Positions 38,501 through 52,200 of a DNA stretch of 64,000 nucleotides are shown here, piece by piece (within the stretch, counting starts at the first letter, position 1; each line of letters begins with the position of its first letter). The position numbers and the translations under genes were made by a program. The notes below the pieces were generated by a model, which was not told where the DNA came from, did no database searches, and worked only from the letters and a program-made list of their open reading frames with translations. The DNA is from Pithys albifrons albifrons (taxonomy: Eukaryota; Chordata; Aves; Passeriformes; Thamnophilidae), in contig NC_092467.1 of NCBI RefSeq assembly GCF_047495875.1, forward strand, positions 19,797,066-19,861,065, read 5' to 3'.

Positions 38501-38825
38501 ACAAAACTTAGTACTTTCTATCATTTGGGAGGTTGTGGCTGTGAATATTCACTCTTCAAAGAGGTTGTATTCTTTCTCATAAGTAACTTTATTATCTTTG
38601 AATTTGAGTGAAACTCACAGTGAAACCTTGCATAGACTCTTGATATTGAAGTGAATTGTATTTTTGGTTTCATAACTTTGAATGTTACAGTTTCTGTGTG
38701 GGTTACATGGGTTACATAGGTCTTATGGTCAAGTGAAAATACAAGCTGCTTCTTGATAGAGGAAATGTCACTCCTTCAGGAGAGTCTGGTAGTATTATAG
38801 GTGTGAAAGAGAAAAATGTTGGACC

Positions 38826-38828
<3 letters not shown>

Positions 38829-38880
<52 letters not shown>
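38829..38880. repeat. (AT)26 microsatellite
   Basis: An uninterrupted AT dinucleotide run of 26 units, the longest simple repeat in the window. Likely polymorphic. Confidence 0.98.
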
Positions 38881-38883
<3 letters not shown>

Positions 38884-41800
38884 GCTGTGTGGAAATTACT
38901 AATATTTTTTATTTACCAAAACTGTAGTCTTAATTTTGGAAAATATGAGCAAATACCCCTCAGGGGTTGGTATTAAAATCCAAACTGCTTCCAGGGAGAT
39001 CTGATTTGCAAACTGCACCTGTATCACTGTCATAAGTGCCACATCATAGGAAACCACTATTGCTGAACAAAATATTTGTGTATTTTCAACATCTTCAGTG
39101 TAATTGCTCAAAAGAATTCATGCAATATTAGAAAACTTTCCAGAGTACAGTAGTTACCATTATATGTCACTTGGTCCATTTAATAGGGTTCTCTGTCTAT
39201 TCATGTGTTCTTAGGAGCTCTTTGTATAACTGTTTGGGTAGTGACACTGCCTTGAGTAAGTAACAGCGCTTTCCAGGATAAAATTCTCTGTGATTAACTA
39301 TAAAGTATGGCAGACCACTTGTTGGGAGAGATTAACACTAAATGAGTTGAAAGAAGCCAAAATCTCATACCATTTTGAAATATTTCCTTTGGCTTGATGA
39401 GTTAGCATTCATCAGTTGAACAACTGTGGTTCGTTGTGTGTTTGTGCTCCTACCACTGCAAATGGAAGGCGATCAGTTAAAAAAGTGTAATTTATTAATG
39501 ATTGTAATTTATCACTTGTACACCCAATAGCTGACTGCCTTTCATGCTTTCCACTTTCTTACTGATGGGAAGGAGACTGATTGGCCTGGATCCAGAGTCA
39601 TAAGACTTAAATAGGGGTTGGAGCAAAGGTATTATGACATGATAAGTTGCTGAGCTTGAGCTGTATGTTGTGCTATTTTGAAGGAATGACACATAGTCTT
39701 ACCTACAAATGGTCTAGGTGAAGTGTTGCAAACAGGTAGCATAAGACCCCATGTTGCAGCCCCTAAAATGTATTGTGTGTTTCACTTCAGACTTCAATAA
39801 TGAGTGCAAAGATGTAAAACTGAGTTCCCCTGCGCCTTGTTTTACTACCTATAAAATGGCAGTACCAGCTCACACTTTGTCAAGACTTTGAATGAAAATG
39901 GGAAGAACTTAGATTCTAAAGTGATGGAAGGAATTAAAAAGTTGTTGATGAGAACAAAATAGTAAGGTCTAGCTAGCCTACAGTCCTAACATGGAGCGAT
40001 AAGTGTGGAAAAAATGTAGAATACACACCTTTTTAAATAAATCCAACTATGGTAAACATGGGACCAGGAATTCTTACAGAAGTAGTATATGCTTAGCTAA
40101 TTAAAAGCAAGACTATAGTGCTTATACAGAAAATATCTGAATTGCAAATATTTCTGGTATCTCCTCTTTTTGAGTGCTTCATTTCAGAAACAATTGCTAA
40201 CACACGGTGTTAATGCTATTTATTAGAAAGAACAGTCTGAACTAAAACATGAAGAAGCATTGGTTCCTTCAGGATTTACAGGAGAAATGTTTGGCATGTC
40301 ACTACACTTTTTAATTTATTGTGAAAACCAACCCAAGTTAAAGACATCAAGTGACCCTAATGATATGCTGTATCTTTTGAGCCACAAACTATAAATTAAA
40401 GATGTGCAGGTATAAGGTCAAAAGATTATGACATAATGTACTACTGCACTTAATGGATGGGTCTTGAAGTATGTTTAATACTACAATATCTTAGGTAAAT
40501 GAAACATTTTTAAAAACTGGTGATCTTAAGCTTCACAGAATCTTTAGGGTTGGAAGGGACCTCTGGAGATCACCTAGTCCAAACCTCCTGCCAGGGCAGG
40601 GTTGCATGGAGAAGCTTGTATCTCAGTCATTCTAATAGAGATCCGTTTGTCAGGTGCTGTGCTTTTGTTGTGAATATTACATGAAACAATTGCAAATAAA
40701 ACATCATCTGGTAGTATTTTGTTTTTTGTTTTTTCTTTTCTTTTTTTTTTTTTTAAATTTCCAATACTGGTTTAATGTGATCTGGTTCCGTCTAGAATTA
40801 CCACAGAGGATTTCTCCTCTGGATGAATGGCTAACATCAGTTATGCAATATAGGACTCATTTGTTTCTGAGGTAACTGTAAATCAATGTCTGATTCTATG
40901 CACACACAATTATATCACCCTTCTGCCCCTTCATTCCCTTTATGCCATGGAATGGCTCTTCGATAAACAGCAGTAGTAAATTCCAGCCAAAATGCAACTT
41001 CCTGTCTTTAGCAAAAGGTGCAAGCTCTGAGCTCAATTCAAATTTTATTTAATTTATTGGAGTTATATGATCATTGCAGAGGTGATCCACTTGGGAGCAT
41101 TAGTACACAGACAAATTACAATCACTCATGCACTTTTTTACTTCAGTTACATGTGGCTAAAATTAAGTAGCAAATTTTGCTACAAATCAATTACCACCCA
41201 ATTGTATTTTGTAAGTGATCTTCAGCTGAGAACTATTGATTTTCTTTCTAAGCTGTGCTATTTTACTAATTCATCCATGGAACTCTATTCAGAGAAAAAT
41301 AAATGATAAAATTATACATATTGAAAGAAACGTTATTTTAAGACTCCGCTGAAAAGTGGATTAAAATATTTATCTTGGGATTAGCAGTATACTGTTCAGT
41401 ACTCTCATGGGTTTAGTTAAATACTTGATATAACTGATCCATAAATTTGAATTCCCTACTGCTTCTAATAAATTACAACCATAAAAATACAGTTTTGAAA
41501 ATAGTAACCTACTTTCTGTCAAAATTATCTCTATTCGAATTGAATCAGAAAAAGTAAATCTAAGTTCCCCCAGGGGAGTGTTATGCTAGAAATATCTGCT
41601 CAGTCACAGGATCAGTAAGAGTATTGTGATTTAAGTGATCAGCCATAATTAATGATAACAGCTTTGGGAGACTCAGTACTTAAAATGCATTGAGGAGATC
41701 CAGTCTCAGGCCCTTACACTGTAGTTTTCCTATTTTCTATATAATGCAGTTTTAAGGGGTGCTGTGCATAAATATTGAAAATTTTGGCTGACTGTATGTT

Positions 41801-42442
41801 TATTACATTTTAAGAAGAATTATTTTCCTTTGTTCGAAGTAATCCACATGAGGAATTAATTCTACCTATAGATATTCTGCAGTCAGAATTGTCAGACAAA
41901 TTATGTATTTGAAGTTTTCAGTAGAGATGAGCCAAATGAACACATTAGAGTAAGGAGTGTTGAGAATGCTAATGAATGTGTTTAATAATACAACAGTTAA
42001 ATAGTTTTACTGGGTTTGGTGGGACTATTCAAATACCCATGATTAAGTACATGGGGCACTACCACAAGGACTATGACCAAATTGCTATTAGGTGAGATGA
42101 TGAAGCTTCAGATTCAGTAACAAGAAATTTCAGAATCTGTGCTATGTGTCGCTCCCCATGTGGCAGAAGTTAAACAGGAACTGGATCCAGATTTTCAATT
42201 TTTGTTGCCATTCAAACTAGAAACAGGTACTTCTGTCTTATTGGCCATCTCAGAGTAAAAGCACAAAAGCTGGGAAAGCAGAGAATAAAGAACTTCAAAC
42301 CTGAGCCTAAAAATTAGACTTTAAGGAATTTTTTTTGTCCCTGTCTTAATTAATTTAGTATAAAAATGCATTTGAGTAAGAAATGCATAAATATGTCCTG
42401 TGCCTATAGTCATGATTGGATAACATAACTGTAGTTACTCTC
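38881..42442. other. AT-rich single-copy DNA around a CR1 fragment
   Basis: Only the CR1 end at 40532-40615 is recognised. A T-rich run lies at 40716-40755. Confidence 0.55.
40532..40615 (-). mobile_element. CR1 LINE 3' terminal fragment
   Basis: The plus strand reads cacagaatctttagggttgg, aagggacctctggagatcac and ctagtccaaacctcctgcca, the reverse complement of a CR1 3' end. Only about 80 bp remain, typical of severe 5' truncation. It looks less diverged than the other CR1 pieces here. Confidence 0.85.
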
Positions 42443-43247
42443 TGTGGTGGGTCGGCCCTGTCTGGTTGCCAGCTGCTGGCAATGCCACTCTATCACTGCC
42501 TTCCTTATCTGGGAAGGAGAGAGAAAACAGAATGAAAGGCTTGTGGGTTGAGATAAGGACAGTGAGAGATGACTCAGCAGTTACTGTCATGGGAAAACAG
42601 ACTCCAACTTGGGGGAAATTAATTTAGTTTAATTTATGACCAATTATCAGAGTAGGATAATGAGAGGAAAACCCTAGATCTTAAAACACTTTTCCCCCAC
42701 TCTTCCATTCTTTCCAGCTCAGCTTTGCTCCTTATTTACTCTACCTCCTCCCCACAATGGTGCAGGAAGATTGGAAACGGGGACAGTGGTCAGTTCATAG
42801 TGTGGTGTTTCTGCTGTTGCTTCTTTCTCAGGGGGAGGACTCCTCACACTCTTCCCCTACTTCACTGTGATTCTCCATGAGCTGCAAGGGCACAGCTGCC
42901 TCACCATGGTGTGCACCACAGGCTGCAGGAGAATCTCTGCCCCAGTGCCTGGAGCACCTCCTCCCCCCTCCTTCTTCACTGACCTTGGTGTCTGCAGAGT
43001 TATTTCTCTCAAATGTTCTCACTTTCTCCTGCCAAAGCTGCAGTTGTGCAGTTTTATACCCTTCTTATCCATACAATGTCCCAGAGACTCTGATGGGCTT
43101 GGTCTTGGCCAGTGCCAGTAGCAGGTCCATCTTGGAGCTGGCTGGCACTGGTTCTTTTCTCACAAAGAAAGCTTCTAGTACCTTCTAACAGAAGCCACCC
43201 TTAGGAGCTGTCCCTCCCACCCAACATTGCCATGCAAACCCAATACA
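42443..43247 (-). mobile_element. Solo LTR of the same family (copy 2)
   Basis: An 805-bp LTR with both ends intact: tgtggtgggtcggccctgtc on the left and aacccaataca on the right. It shares collinear blocks with copy 1 (gagataaggacagtgagaga, ctcagggggaggactcctca, gagctggctggcactgg). Flanking pentamers are ctctc and ttccc, so the target duplication is decayed or was never exact. It has fewer internal repeat units than copy 1. No retroviral coding region adjoins it. The two open frames over 42867-43188 are compositional. Confidence 0.8.
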
Positions 43248-46200
43248 TTCCCACCATGCAGATGCATATTGTGTCAGGTTATGTAGATGTGCTATTAAAG
43301 TGGTAGACGCTTCTCTGTTTATGGTTGAATGACATCAGTTACCAGTGGAACTGGTGAGTCCCATGAGAACAGACTGGTTGGCCACTGCAGAGCCTGGTGT
43401 GGGGCATTGCTGCAGTCACCGGAACAGCTGACAAGGTCAGACTGCACAGGCAGTCTGTCACTGCTCTGCCAGCACCAACAGAATTGCTAACGAGCCTGGG
43501 GGACAAAGCACACCTGAAGGGTATTTAAGGTACTGTTAGAGGAGGAACAATTGTGAAATCTATTCTAGTCTGTCCGAAACAATGCTGGAAAACATCCTTT
43601 GAAGAAGGCTGAGAGCTTTTCCTGTTAGACCACTAGGTATTGCAAGAGACACACTTTAAAAGGTAGAGATGGTAAAGATGACAATACAGAAAAAAAAATT
43701 GATCTTGAATGAAGCAATGAAGCCAGTCTATATTCCCAATGTAGCACCAATGACTATGAACGTATTGCAAAACATAAAACTATTTCAGACCCTCCCTGAA
43801 ACCCTTGACATTCATATTTATTTATGCAAACTACATTAATTTAAATTCTTTGCAGACAGGGCACATGAAAATTTTTGAAATTAAGTTTACTTTTACAAGT
43901 GAATGAATTTACTGTTCAGTATTAACATGTAACTTTACTGGCCTTTACTGATGGCTAGGAGAGTGGGAATGTCATTATTACTGGGAAGGAGACTCTTAAG
44001 CATGGAGAGCTTGTATGTGTTAAAGCTGTCCAGTAACTAAAGATGGTTACATGCTTTGTTTGGCACAAGAGTATGCTGTTGAACTCTGAAACTGCAATGA
44101 TATCTGCTAAACTTTCCCTTTTGCCTTTCTTTTTGTAAGCAAAAGTGTAGGTGCCAGCTTTGATGTGCTTTAAATTTAAATTTCGAAGCATTTAGAGTGG
44201 GTTTGAATTCAGACAATGTTATCTCAGGTTTCGGGCATGGACATTTTTTTCCCTTTCTGCAAATGCAGCTGGGATATTGACTTCTGATTTTCCTAAAATG
44301 TCAGAAAGACTGCAATAGGAATCTCGTTTTCTGCCCTCCTTTTGTGTAAGTCATGTGCTTGCTGCTGGAAGTAACTGGGGGAATCAAGGACTCTCCATCT
44401 CTGTCCTATCTTAACTCTTTAAGTTGAATGGATTTGAGGACTTAAAAAGAAATGGGACTATATTAGGTGAAGAGAAATTGGCTAAAGAGAGGCCTAGATA
44501 AATCTAAGGCAGATTTTTAGGGTGAAGACCAAGCTTTCTCTCTAGTTGTGCTGATTTAGGTTGATGTTATGTTGTGAGCGTCAGAGATTTCCTGAGGAAG
44601 AACTTGCTGCCTAGGGAATTGATGAACTGTTTAGAAAATAGCAGGATCATGGCATAGCTTCATCAACAAATGGATTCAGTAGAAGGTTTATGTTCTTGGT
44701 TGCCATATGAACTAATTCTCTTCCCTCATTGCTGAGCTGACCCTAAGCACCTCTTCAGATGCCCATTTTTCTTTGATAGAATCAACACTTGAGAAATGGT
44801 ATGGGATTAAAAGTGTGTAATTCTTCGATCAGTGAAGCCTGTCACAGCTGGCACGGTGGTGCTGAAAGAGGGGGGGATTAATTGCTTCATTGTCCAAGTT
44901 TCTGAATTATGATGGTACTTCTTTCCCTACTGCATGTGGTAGTTGATTTTTCATGACAGGGAATCACATCCCACTGCTCTCAACACCTCTGTCCAAGAAA
45001 AACTGATAAAATCTTATGAGAACTAGAAAAGTAAGTGTTCATTTTTTCTTAGGAAGGGATATGATTGTGCATGGATTCCTACAAAAATGCCAACATACAA
45101 GAGAGGCAAGGCTTAAGGGTAAATTTTCTTTCCCATTTTTTGTCTATTGGTGTAAAATCCATTGTTCTGAGTAACGCTTACAGATAACAAAATGTGTGTT
45201 CCCAGCAATTTGATGCTGCTCTGCTGTAGTTTGACAAATGGGGAGAAGTGGCTTGTGTCATGGATATTGACAGTATCATTCGCAGGGCTGTCATGAAATT
45301 AAGAAGGGCCATCACAAGGAGAAAGATCCATGAGTGTTTATGTTCATTCTCCTTCTCCATATTTCATTGTCAAGAAGTGGTTAGATGATATTCCTATGCT
45401 GCTCTAAAAAAAACACTGGCAATTCTCTTTTACGTTGGGTATGACCAGAGAAAGTGACAGTAATACTTTCTGCTACAGATATTGATCAGAGTGGACATTA
45501 GTGCTCATTAAAAGGAGCTGTTCAGTATGAAAAACAGAGCTTGGAAAACAAAATTGCTTAGGGGTAGCTCTCTTAATGGACTAATTCCCACAGAATCACA
45601 CCAACAGGCACTGCCTTTTACATAGTGCTCATCCCAGTTTTACTGCTGTACAGAAAGCCCGCAGCAAGGATGGGACAAGTCCTCTCTTGCCTCCAGCTTT
45701 ACTAAAAGAAAGACTATTTGAGAAAGCCATGTGAGCTGAGTGAACCCTACAAATGAGTATTGAGCAGAGATGGGAAACCATGGGCTTTTAGCTATGGCTG
45801 TTTAATGTTAAAATGGTGATCACTGGATTTCATCTATGCATGTGTTGAATGTGACCTTATGTGTAGTGATATTTTATGCATCAGTGCACAGCTCCAGTGT
45901 AATTTACAATTTGTAGGTCCCAATGTGTGTGCCTGTGCATTGTATATAACCATGTACATGTGCAGTTATCTTTGCAAATGTGATAAAGAAAAAAGTGAAA
46001 ATACAGTCTAGACAACTAGCAAATTTGATTTAACATGTGTTCTGGTAATCAAGAAGAGCTCAAAATCTAGAATTTTGAGTAGATCACTAAATCTGATCCC
46101 TTCTAAGAAAATAATTAGATAAACCTAGAAACTCCTGATCTGGCCATGTTTTCACCCATAAAGTGCTTTTCTGTCACTGGCACCCAGATAGATTTAAAGG

Positions 46201-49200
46201 TGATTAGATACTTCTCTTTCTTTGTTACCAAGTTATTAGATTACCTAACAGGGAAACCAAATTTCTCTAACTCTGTTAGTAAACACAGACAAAGCATCAA
46301 TTCAACACCATTGTCTTACATTTCTCGATGTTACTCATAGCTGTAGTATTTATATTCCTCATGTATTACCACTGAATCCTCAAAATATGTCTGTAAAGAA
46401 AGACAATACACTTGCCAAGGAAAATTAATGTGTTCTTAAATAATGCAGAACATCTATGCTAAAGCTGGGGGTGTGGGGGGGAGGCTGCCTTTTCTGAAAA
46501 GTATCCTTTAATCTTGTATAAAAATTCATTTTCCTTTCCACACTGTGTGAGTGTAAATGTAAAGGAAGTCTAAAACCTGGTATTACATCCTAACTGGCAT
46601 TGGCCCATCCCACCTGTGTGGTTTGGGGTTTTTTTTATTTTGATGGGGTTTTATTGATGTTTTTTTATTTCCAAATTATTGCTTAAATTTTGTTGCTGAT
46701 GTATGTCCTTTTTTTTTTTCTAATGAGATTAATCATTGGTATTTTCTTGTTCACTAACCTAATATTGGTACTGTCCCTCTGGAGATATTTTTCAGACTCA
46801 GATTCTTTAGAGATATTTTGACTTTTCCAGTTTTTAACAACTCTAGAAGGACATAAAATATTTTAAAAAGTGTAATTCCATTGGTGGTACAGTGCAGCAC
46901 AAGTCTGTAAGATGAATCTTGAAAACCAAGGTATTGTTACAGTATATCATTATCTGGACATTTGTCATAGAGCAGGTTTTCATAATAAGCTTCAAAGAAG
47001 GTGGAAGCCCAGATCTAAGCTTCAGGTTTTTCAGAAGTACTTCTATAACAGGAGCTTTGTATTCTCTGCACTTTGACCAGTAATCTCCACACAACCATTA
47101 AGATTGAAATAAAGCTAGTTTCTCTATCTGGCAATGTAAGATGAAACTAGAAAGACTGAATTTTAAATCTTTTATTTTATTCATTTAAATCCCTATTGCT
47201 TCCCTGAATTTTCCTTAATCTATCTGATATAATATACCAAAATTAAAGGTGGGGCATAATTGTTTGTGAATCACTGAATCCCTTTCAGTAGGTTTATTAA
47301 AGATAAAAGGATATCAAATGACACAGGTTAAGGAGATAATGGAGAATGCTGGACCAGCAAACCACTTTTGTAGTTTGGATTCCGAATGAAATGTCATTAG
47401 AATAGCCTTTTTCACAGCGTTGCAACATGAACTGGTCCCTGGTCGTTTCAGAACACGGGCTGAAGGAAGAATCTATTCATAATGCAGTTAATTTCTACTT
47501 TCATGGATTTTTGAGTTTCACCCATTCTACCTCTAGGAGCTTTAATTCCAATTCTTGAATACTTTGTATTTCCAGTCAGTCTGAGTAAATAACGGAGACA
47601 CAGTATGTTTCATTTCATTATCTTACAGTTCTGCATAAAAATTGACATATTTTACAGTATTAAAGAAGCAAAAAGTTTATACATTTTTAAATCTCTCTCA
47701 ACTTTTGTAGCTTAATGATTTTTTCAAGTTTTATGTAGAATTCATAGCTATATCTGTGATCAAATTTTTTATGTGTGTTTTTGTTGATGGAAGTAGGGAG
47801 GTGCCTAGGTCTAAAGCAGTGTCTTCTAATTAATTTCTTCTCCAGACATATTATACACCTTTAAAAGATAAAGTTCCTTTTTTTTTTTCAAGAAAGGATA
47901 TATTCTACTTATTGTATAAGTGCAGGGAAGCGACTTTAAGGTACAGACAAGTCCTATTGCTGGTGCCATTTCTCATTCTTCTTTCTCTCTTTGGAGAGTA
48001 TATCCCTCTTAGTTCTAAAAATCTTAACCAAAAGATACTGGAGAGATGTAATTATTAGACATTTCTACATCTACTACTAGGCATTTCATCTGTCTTGTGT
48101 ATTCAAAGTCTTGCTTTTGCCTGTTCTTTTTGGATTTTGTTCTAGAGAATACTGTAAGTAGTTTTAGAAATATGCACCACAGTATCAGGTAGTCTTTCAA
48201 CCAAGAGGTCAGAGGAGTGAACTGACATAGCATTTTTAAATGTGCTGCTTTGTCAAGAGGGCTGACAGTTCTCCTGCTATGTACATAGAATCACATATTG
48301 CTGTGAATGCTAAACTTGGTTGTCAGGAGCAGCTTTCGCCATTCTTTTTAGCCTGTGTCATGTAAGATTCCTTTAAGCAACTAAAAAACCAGCCATAATC
48401 CATTTGATTTTCTGTCTTCCCATGAGAAAAACTTTTGACAGATGATAAATAGCAACTGCTGACAATCATCAATGTGAAGCTATCATGCTTTTACATTAAA
48501 TACAAAACCAGAGTTGTAATGTCACTAGGGATAAGACTTTTGACACATAAGAGACAAATATATAATCCTCAGAACTAAATCACTATTGGGATCTAAGGAA
48601 GTGCAACAAAGCACAGCTGCTTTTAGAATCTCACAAAGTCAAACTAAAGCTAACTTTGATATCTGGAATTGTATGCATGTTCCAATCTGGAATACCTTGC
48701 TGTTGGGCCATATGCTGCTGTTATACATGCAAACATCAGTGAATGTGTGTGCACAAAGTAGAAAGACATTTTATGGCACTGTCTTGTTTAATTAGGGCCA
48801 AAAAGGGACCAAAATCAGAATAAAGAATGGTGCTTTCTGAGCCAGTGCTAAAGTGCCATCTCTTTTCATAGTAAAAAGTCAGTCGCACTAGTCATATTCG
48901 AGTGTTTTATTCGGTGAAACTTATTTCATGCAAGTATTTTACTTATTTATTCATAAAAGAAAATGGTTAAAAATATAAATAGTAGCTTTAAGTACCTCGT
49001 GCTGATAGACAGTTTTAGCAATAATATCTGAATTAGACTTTTGTCTGAGTATTTCTAAAATATTTCATCTCTTCAGATGGGAATGCACTATCAATGTAGT
49101 GGTATTTTATGCATAGCATCTCTTCTAATGTAAAGCACAATGTATTTTACAGCAATTTTGAAGGCAGAACTTGTTAATACATAACCTTGTTCTTAAAACT

Positions 49201-52200
49201 TGCATTTGAGTCTGTGCTTATTTCTAAGGTGTACTGTACAGCTTCTGTTCCATTCTTTACCAGCCAAAACCAGGACACTGTGGAAAGAGAAAGTGGTTTG
49301 GAGAGAAATTGAATAGTCCTGTATTAAAATGAGGTACTACATAAGTCCTGTAGTATCAGCATAAAATAGAGTAGGCTAGTTGGGTAAAACTGAATTCTCA
49401 TAGAAGTGCTAGTCTAGCTGAAACACATGAGCTAAGGAAATTCTGTCATAATATTATTTTTTTAGCAAAAAAAAAACCAAAACTATAGAAGTTTGTTATT
49501 GCTTTTAATTATTTCATTCCAGTTACACAAATTTTTATCTTGATTTGAAAATGCAGGAGGTTTAGAAAGAGCATAATGTTTATACCAAAGCACATTTTCA
49601 TGAAATGAAAAACACTTTTGAATGATATTTTTGTAAAATATGTCAAAAGAAAGCACCTTTATGCATATGCCCTTTGCTGTAATAATTTTCCTCCTTCTTT
49701 TCATCATTCTCTGTCTGGGATCACAAAATTCTCTTGGGGTTTATGTAGCAGACAAACTGTTTGTCTGATCTGGGGATATCTTTGAGACAGATTTGGGATT
49801 GGAATGTTCTTTCACCAATGTGAGATACCTCAAAACTTCACAAGACCCACTTGCCTAGAGGAACATGTTCCTATAATATCTGTAAGAGGAAATCCATCTT
49901 TATTTCCATCCATGGGGTTGTAAACCATAACTGCTGTCCTGTGCTCTGACAAAACTCATCATAATATGGAATTTCTCACTTAGCCACCCTGACATGTTAC
50001 GAAGGATTTTTTGCTAGCTGGTCTACCTTTGTTTACTGGGAATCTCTACAGTCTTGCATTATTCTGTTTAATGATTTCTATTCCTAGGTCAGGGACAGAA
50101 GTAGAGTGAGTTACACAAACCCCAATGCAAAATTTTCTTCATGAAATTCAGTGACCTATTTTATGCAGATATTAATATTGTGAGATTGCAGTCTCCTTCT
50201 TGGTTTTAATATATAGGAATGAAAATGGTCTGTGTATTAACTTCAGAAATGTATTTTATGTCTATGTCTTCCTAGATATTTTAACTAAAAATTGTTTACA
50301 TTAAGCTAATAGAAAAGGAAGTTTAGGGAGATAGCAGTCAATACCATTTGTATCTGTTAGATAAAAGCTGCTTTCATTAGTGTTCCATCATGTCTGAATG
50401 TGACAAGCTTGAAGTTGAGACAAGAAGGAATCTATGGAATAGATAATTTAAGCAGAAGTACCCAAGTGTAACAGACAGCAGAGAAACTGTATTTCCAGCT
50501 CGCGAAATCTCAGAGGAGGAGTATTTTTTCCATATAATAAACAGAACATCCACCATCAAATGTACTTTTTCATCCTTCTGGGACACTGACCATTCATTTT
50601 AAAGAGACCTTGGGATCCTAACAGCATGTTCAAAATATTTTTTTCCTGTCACAGTGTCTGTCTTGCAGATCTTAAAAATTAAACTTTGTAATTTAGAGTT
50701 TTAGAAGGAAGTGTGTGGAGAATGACACAAAGTAAAAGTTTGTTCTGCCATTTAGAAATGACTCAAAATGTCTAGAAGGAAAGTAAACTGAAGAAAAATA
50801 TATGATCTCCATATTATCTCATTTTTGTTTAATATAGGCACTGAATATATTGTTACTTTGATTTAAGTTTATGAGAGAAAATATTTAAATCCTCATAAAC
50901 TCTATTAAATTCATAAGCTTCAGGTCTAACTAGCTATTTGGGATTTTAAATTTTATAGACTGCCAATTTTTTTTTCTTTTAGCCTCTTAAGTAATTCTGA
51001 ACCAGACAAAAACCTTAATGGATCTGTCTGTGAGGGACTCTGATAGTATTTCTTGCTTCCATAAAAACCTTGTGACTTAATTTGGCTTAACATCAGACAA
51101 TTTAGTTGCGACACTGTTACAGGAAACAATTCTCTGTGTATGGGAGAAATAAATCATAGTGAAGTCAGTTGAGGTGGCACAATACATAGCAATAATTATA
51201 ACAAAGTAAATGGATTGATTTCTTACTTTTCTAGAAACTAAGTAGCACAGAGTAATGCCTTGAGAGAATACATGGAACTGTAAGGGGCTTTTGGGGGGAT
51301 GTTAAAAATCAATCTACTTAGTATAGTATCATCACTTCAACTTCTTTCACGCAAGAGCTGAAGTATGTTGAACTTAACTATCATTTCTATATCTAATGTG
51401 GTCATTCTTCTAATCTGCATGTCTGGGATTTTTTTCTGGTTTCTATCTTTTGTGGCACAAAATTGCTAAAATACCTAGGAAGAGCTTAGCTGGCGATTCA
51501 ATTCCCAAAATTGATAGAAATGTGAGAACTACACAGCATCATAAAGGAGTACCAATTTGGGCTTTATAGGTACAATATTTTTTTGGGAGAAAATGTTGCC
51601 ATGCTGTGTAGAGCAGCTCTGTATATTCATTTGCTGTATATTCAAAGCTGAAGTTTTGTTGAAGTCTTTTAGTTAATAGTCAAAAAGAGCCTGCCAGGCT
51701 ACATAGTAATTTGGTAGTTCCTATGTTTTCTGGGATGTGGGTAATTGGAGGCAAGTTCTCAGTCAGAACAGAACAGGAAAGTATCCAAAATGCTGTGTTA
51801 GTCTGCATTAGATGCCTCCCTTGATTTTTCATGGAGAACTTTAGGAAGTCTTTAAGGTGGGAAAAACCCCAACATATTCCTGCTAAGTTCTAAGGAGAGG
51901 TACTGAAACTAATTTTTGCATTTCTAGGGTTTTCTTTCCAAAAAGTTTTTTAAATACTGAAATTGCTTTCTCTAGCTTGGATTCCTCACTTTAGTGCTCC
52001 TACAGTTGCTACATATCCATATAGGCCTTATGGAATATGAAAGTCCAAACTGGTAAGGAAGGAAAAACAGGGAAAAAAACTATTCTACTGCCCACAACAT
52101 TTTTAATGACTGACAGAGCAGTCAGTGTGTGCCTTTCTGAGTGGGAGACAGGAGAAACTATTTCATTTATGAACACATGTATTTCAGAAAGATGAGATAA

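Larger units (their letters stand above)
33025..38828. other. AT-rich single-copy DNA with one weak exon candidate
   Basis: Contains the (AT)12 repeat and the weak candidate at 35481-35559. Around 34130-34500 the sequence is strongly AT-rich and non-repetitive, with many TAAT/ATTA cores. No transposon recognised. Confidence 0.5.

Noticed and set aside
42443..43247. Complete endogenous retrovirus flanked by LTRs
   Set aside because: The LTR copies are separated by unrelated single-copy DNA. No gag, pol or env frame and no primer-binding site adjoin any of them.
45054..45118. Splice-framed 65-nt segment
   Set aside because: The most protein-like frame (KGYDCAWIPTKMP) hits a stop before the donor; the other open frame is unremarkable.
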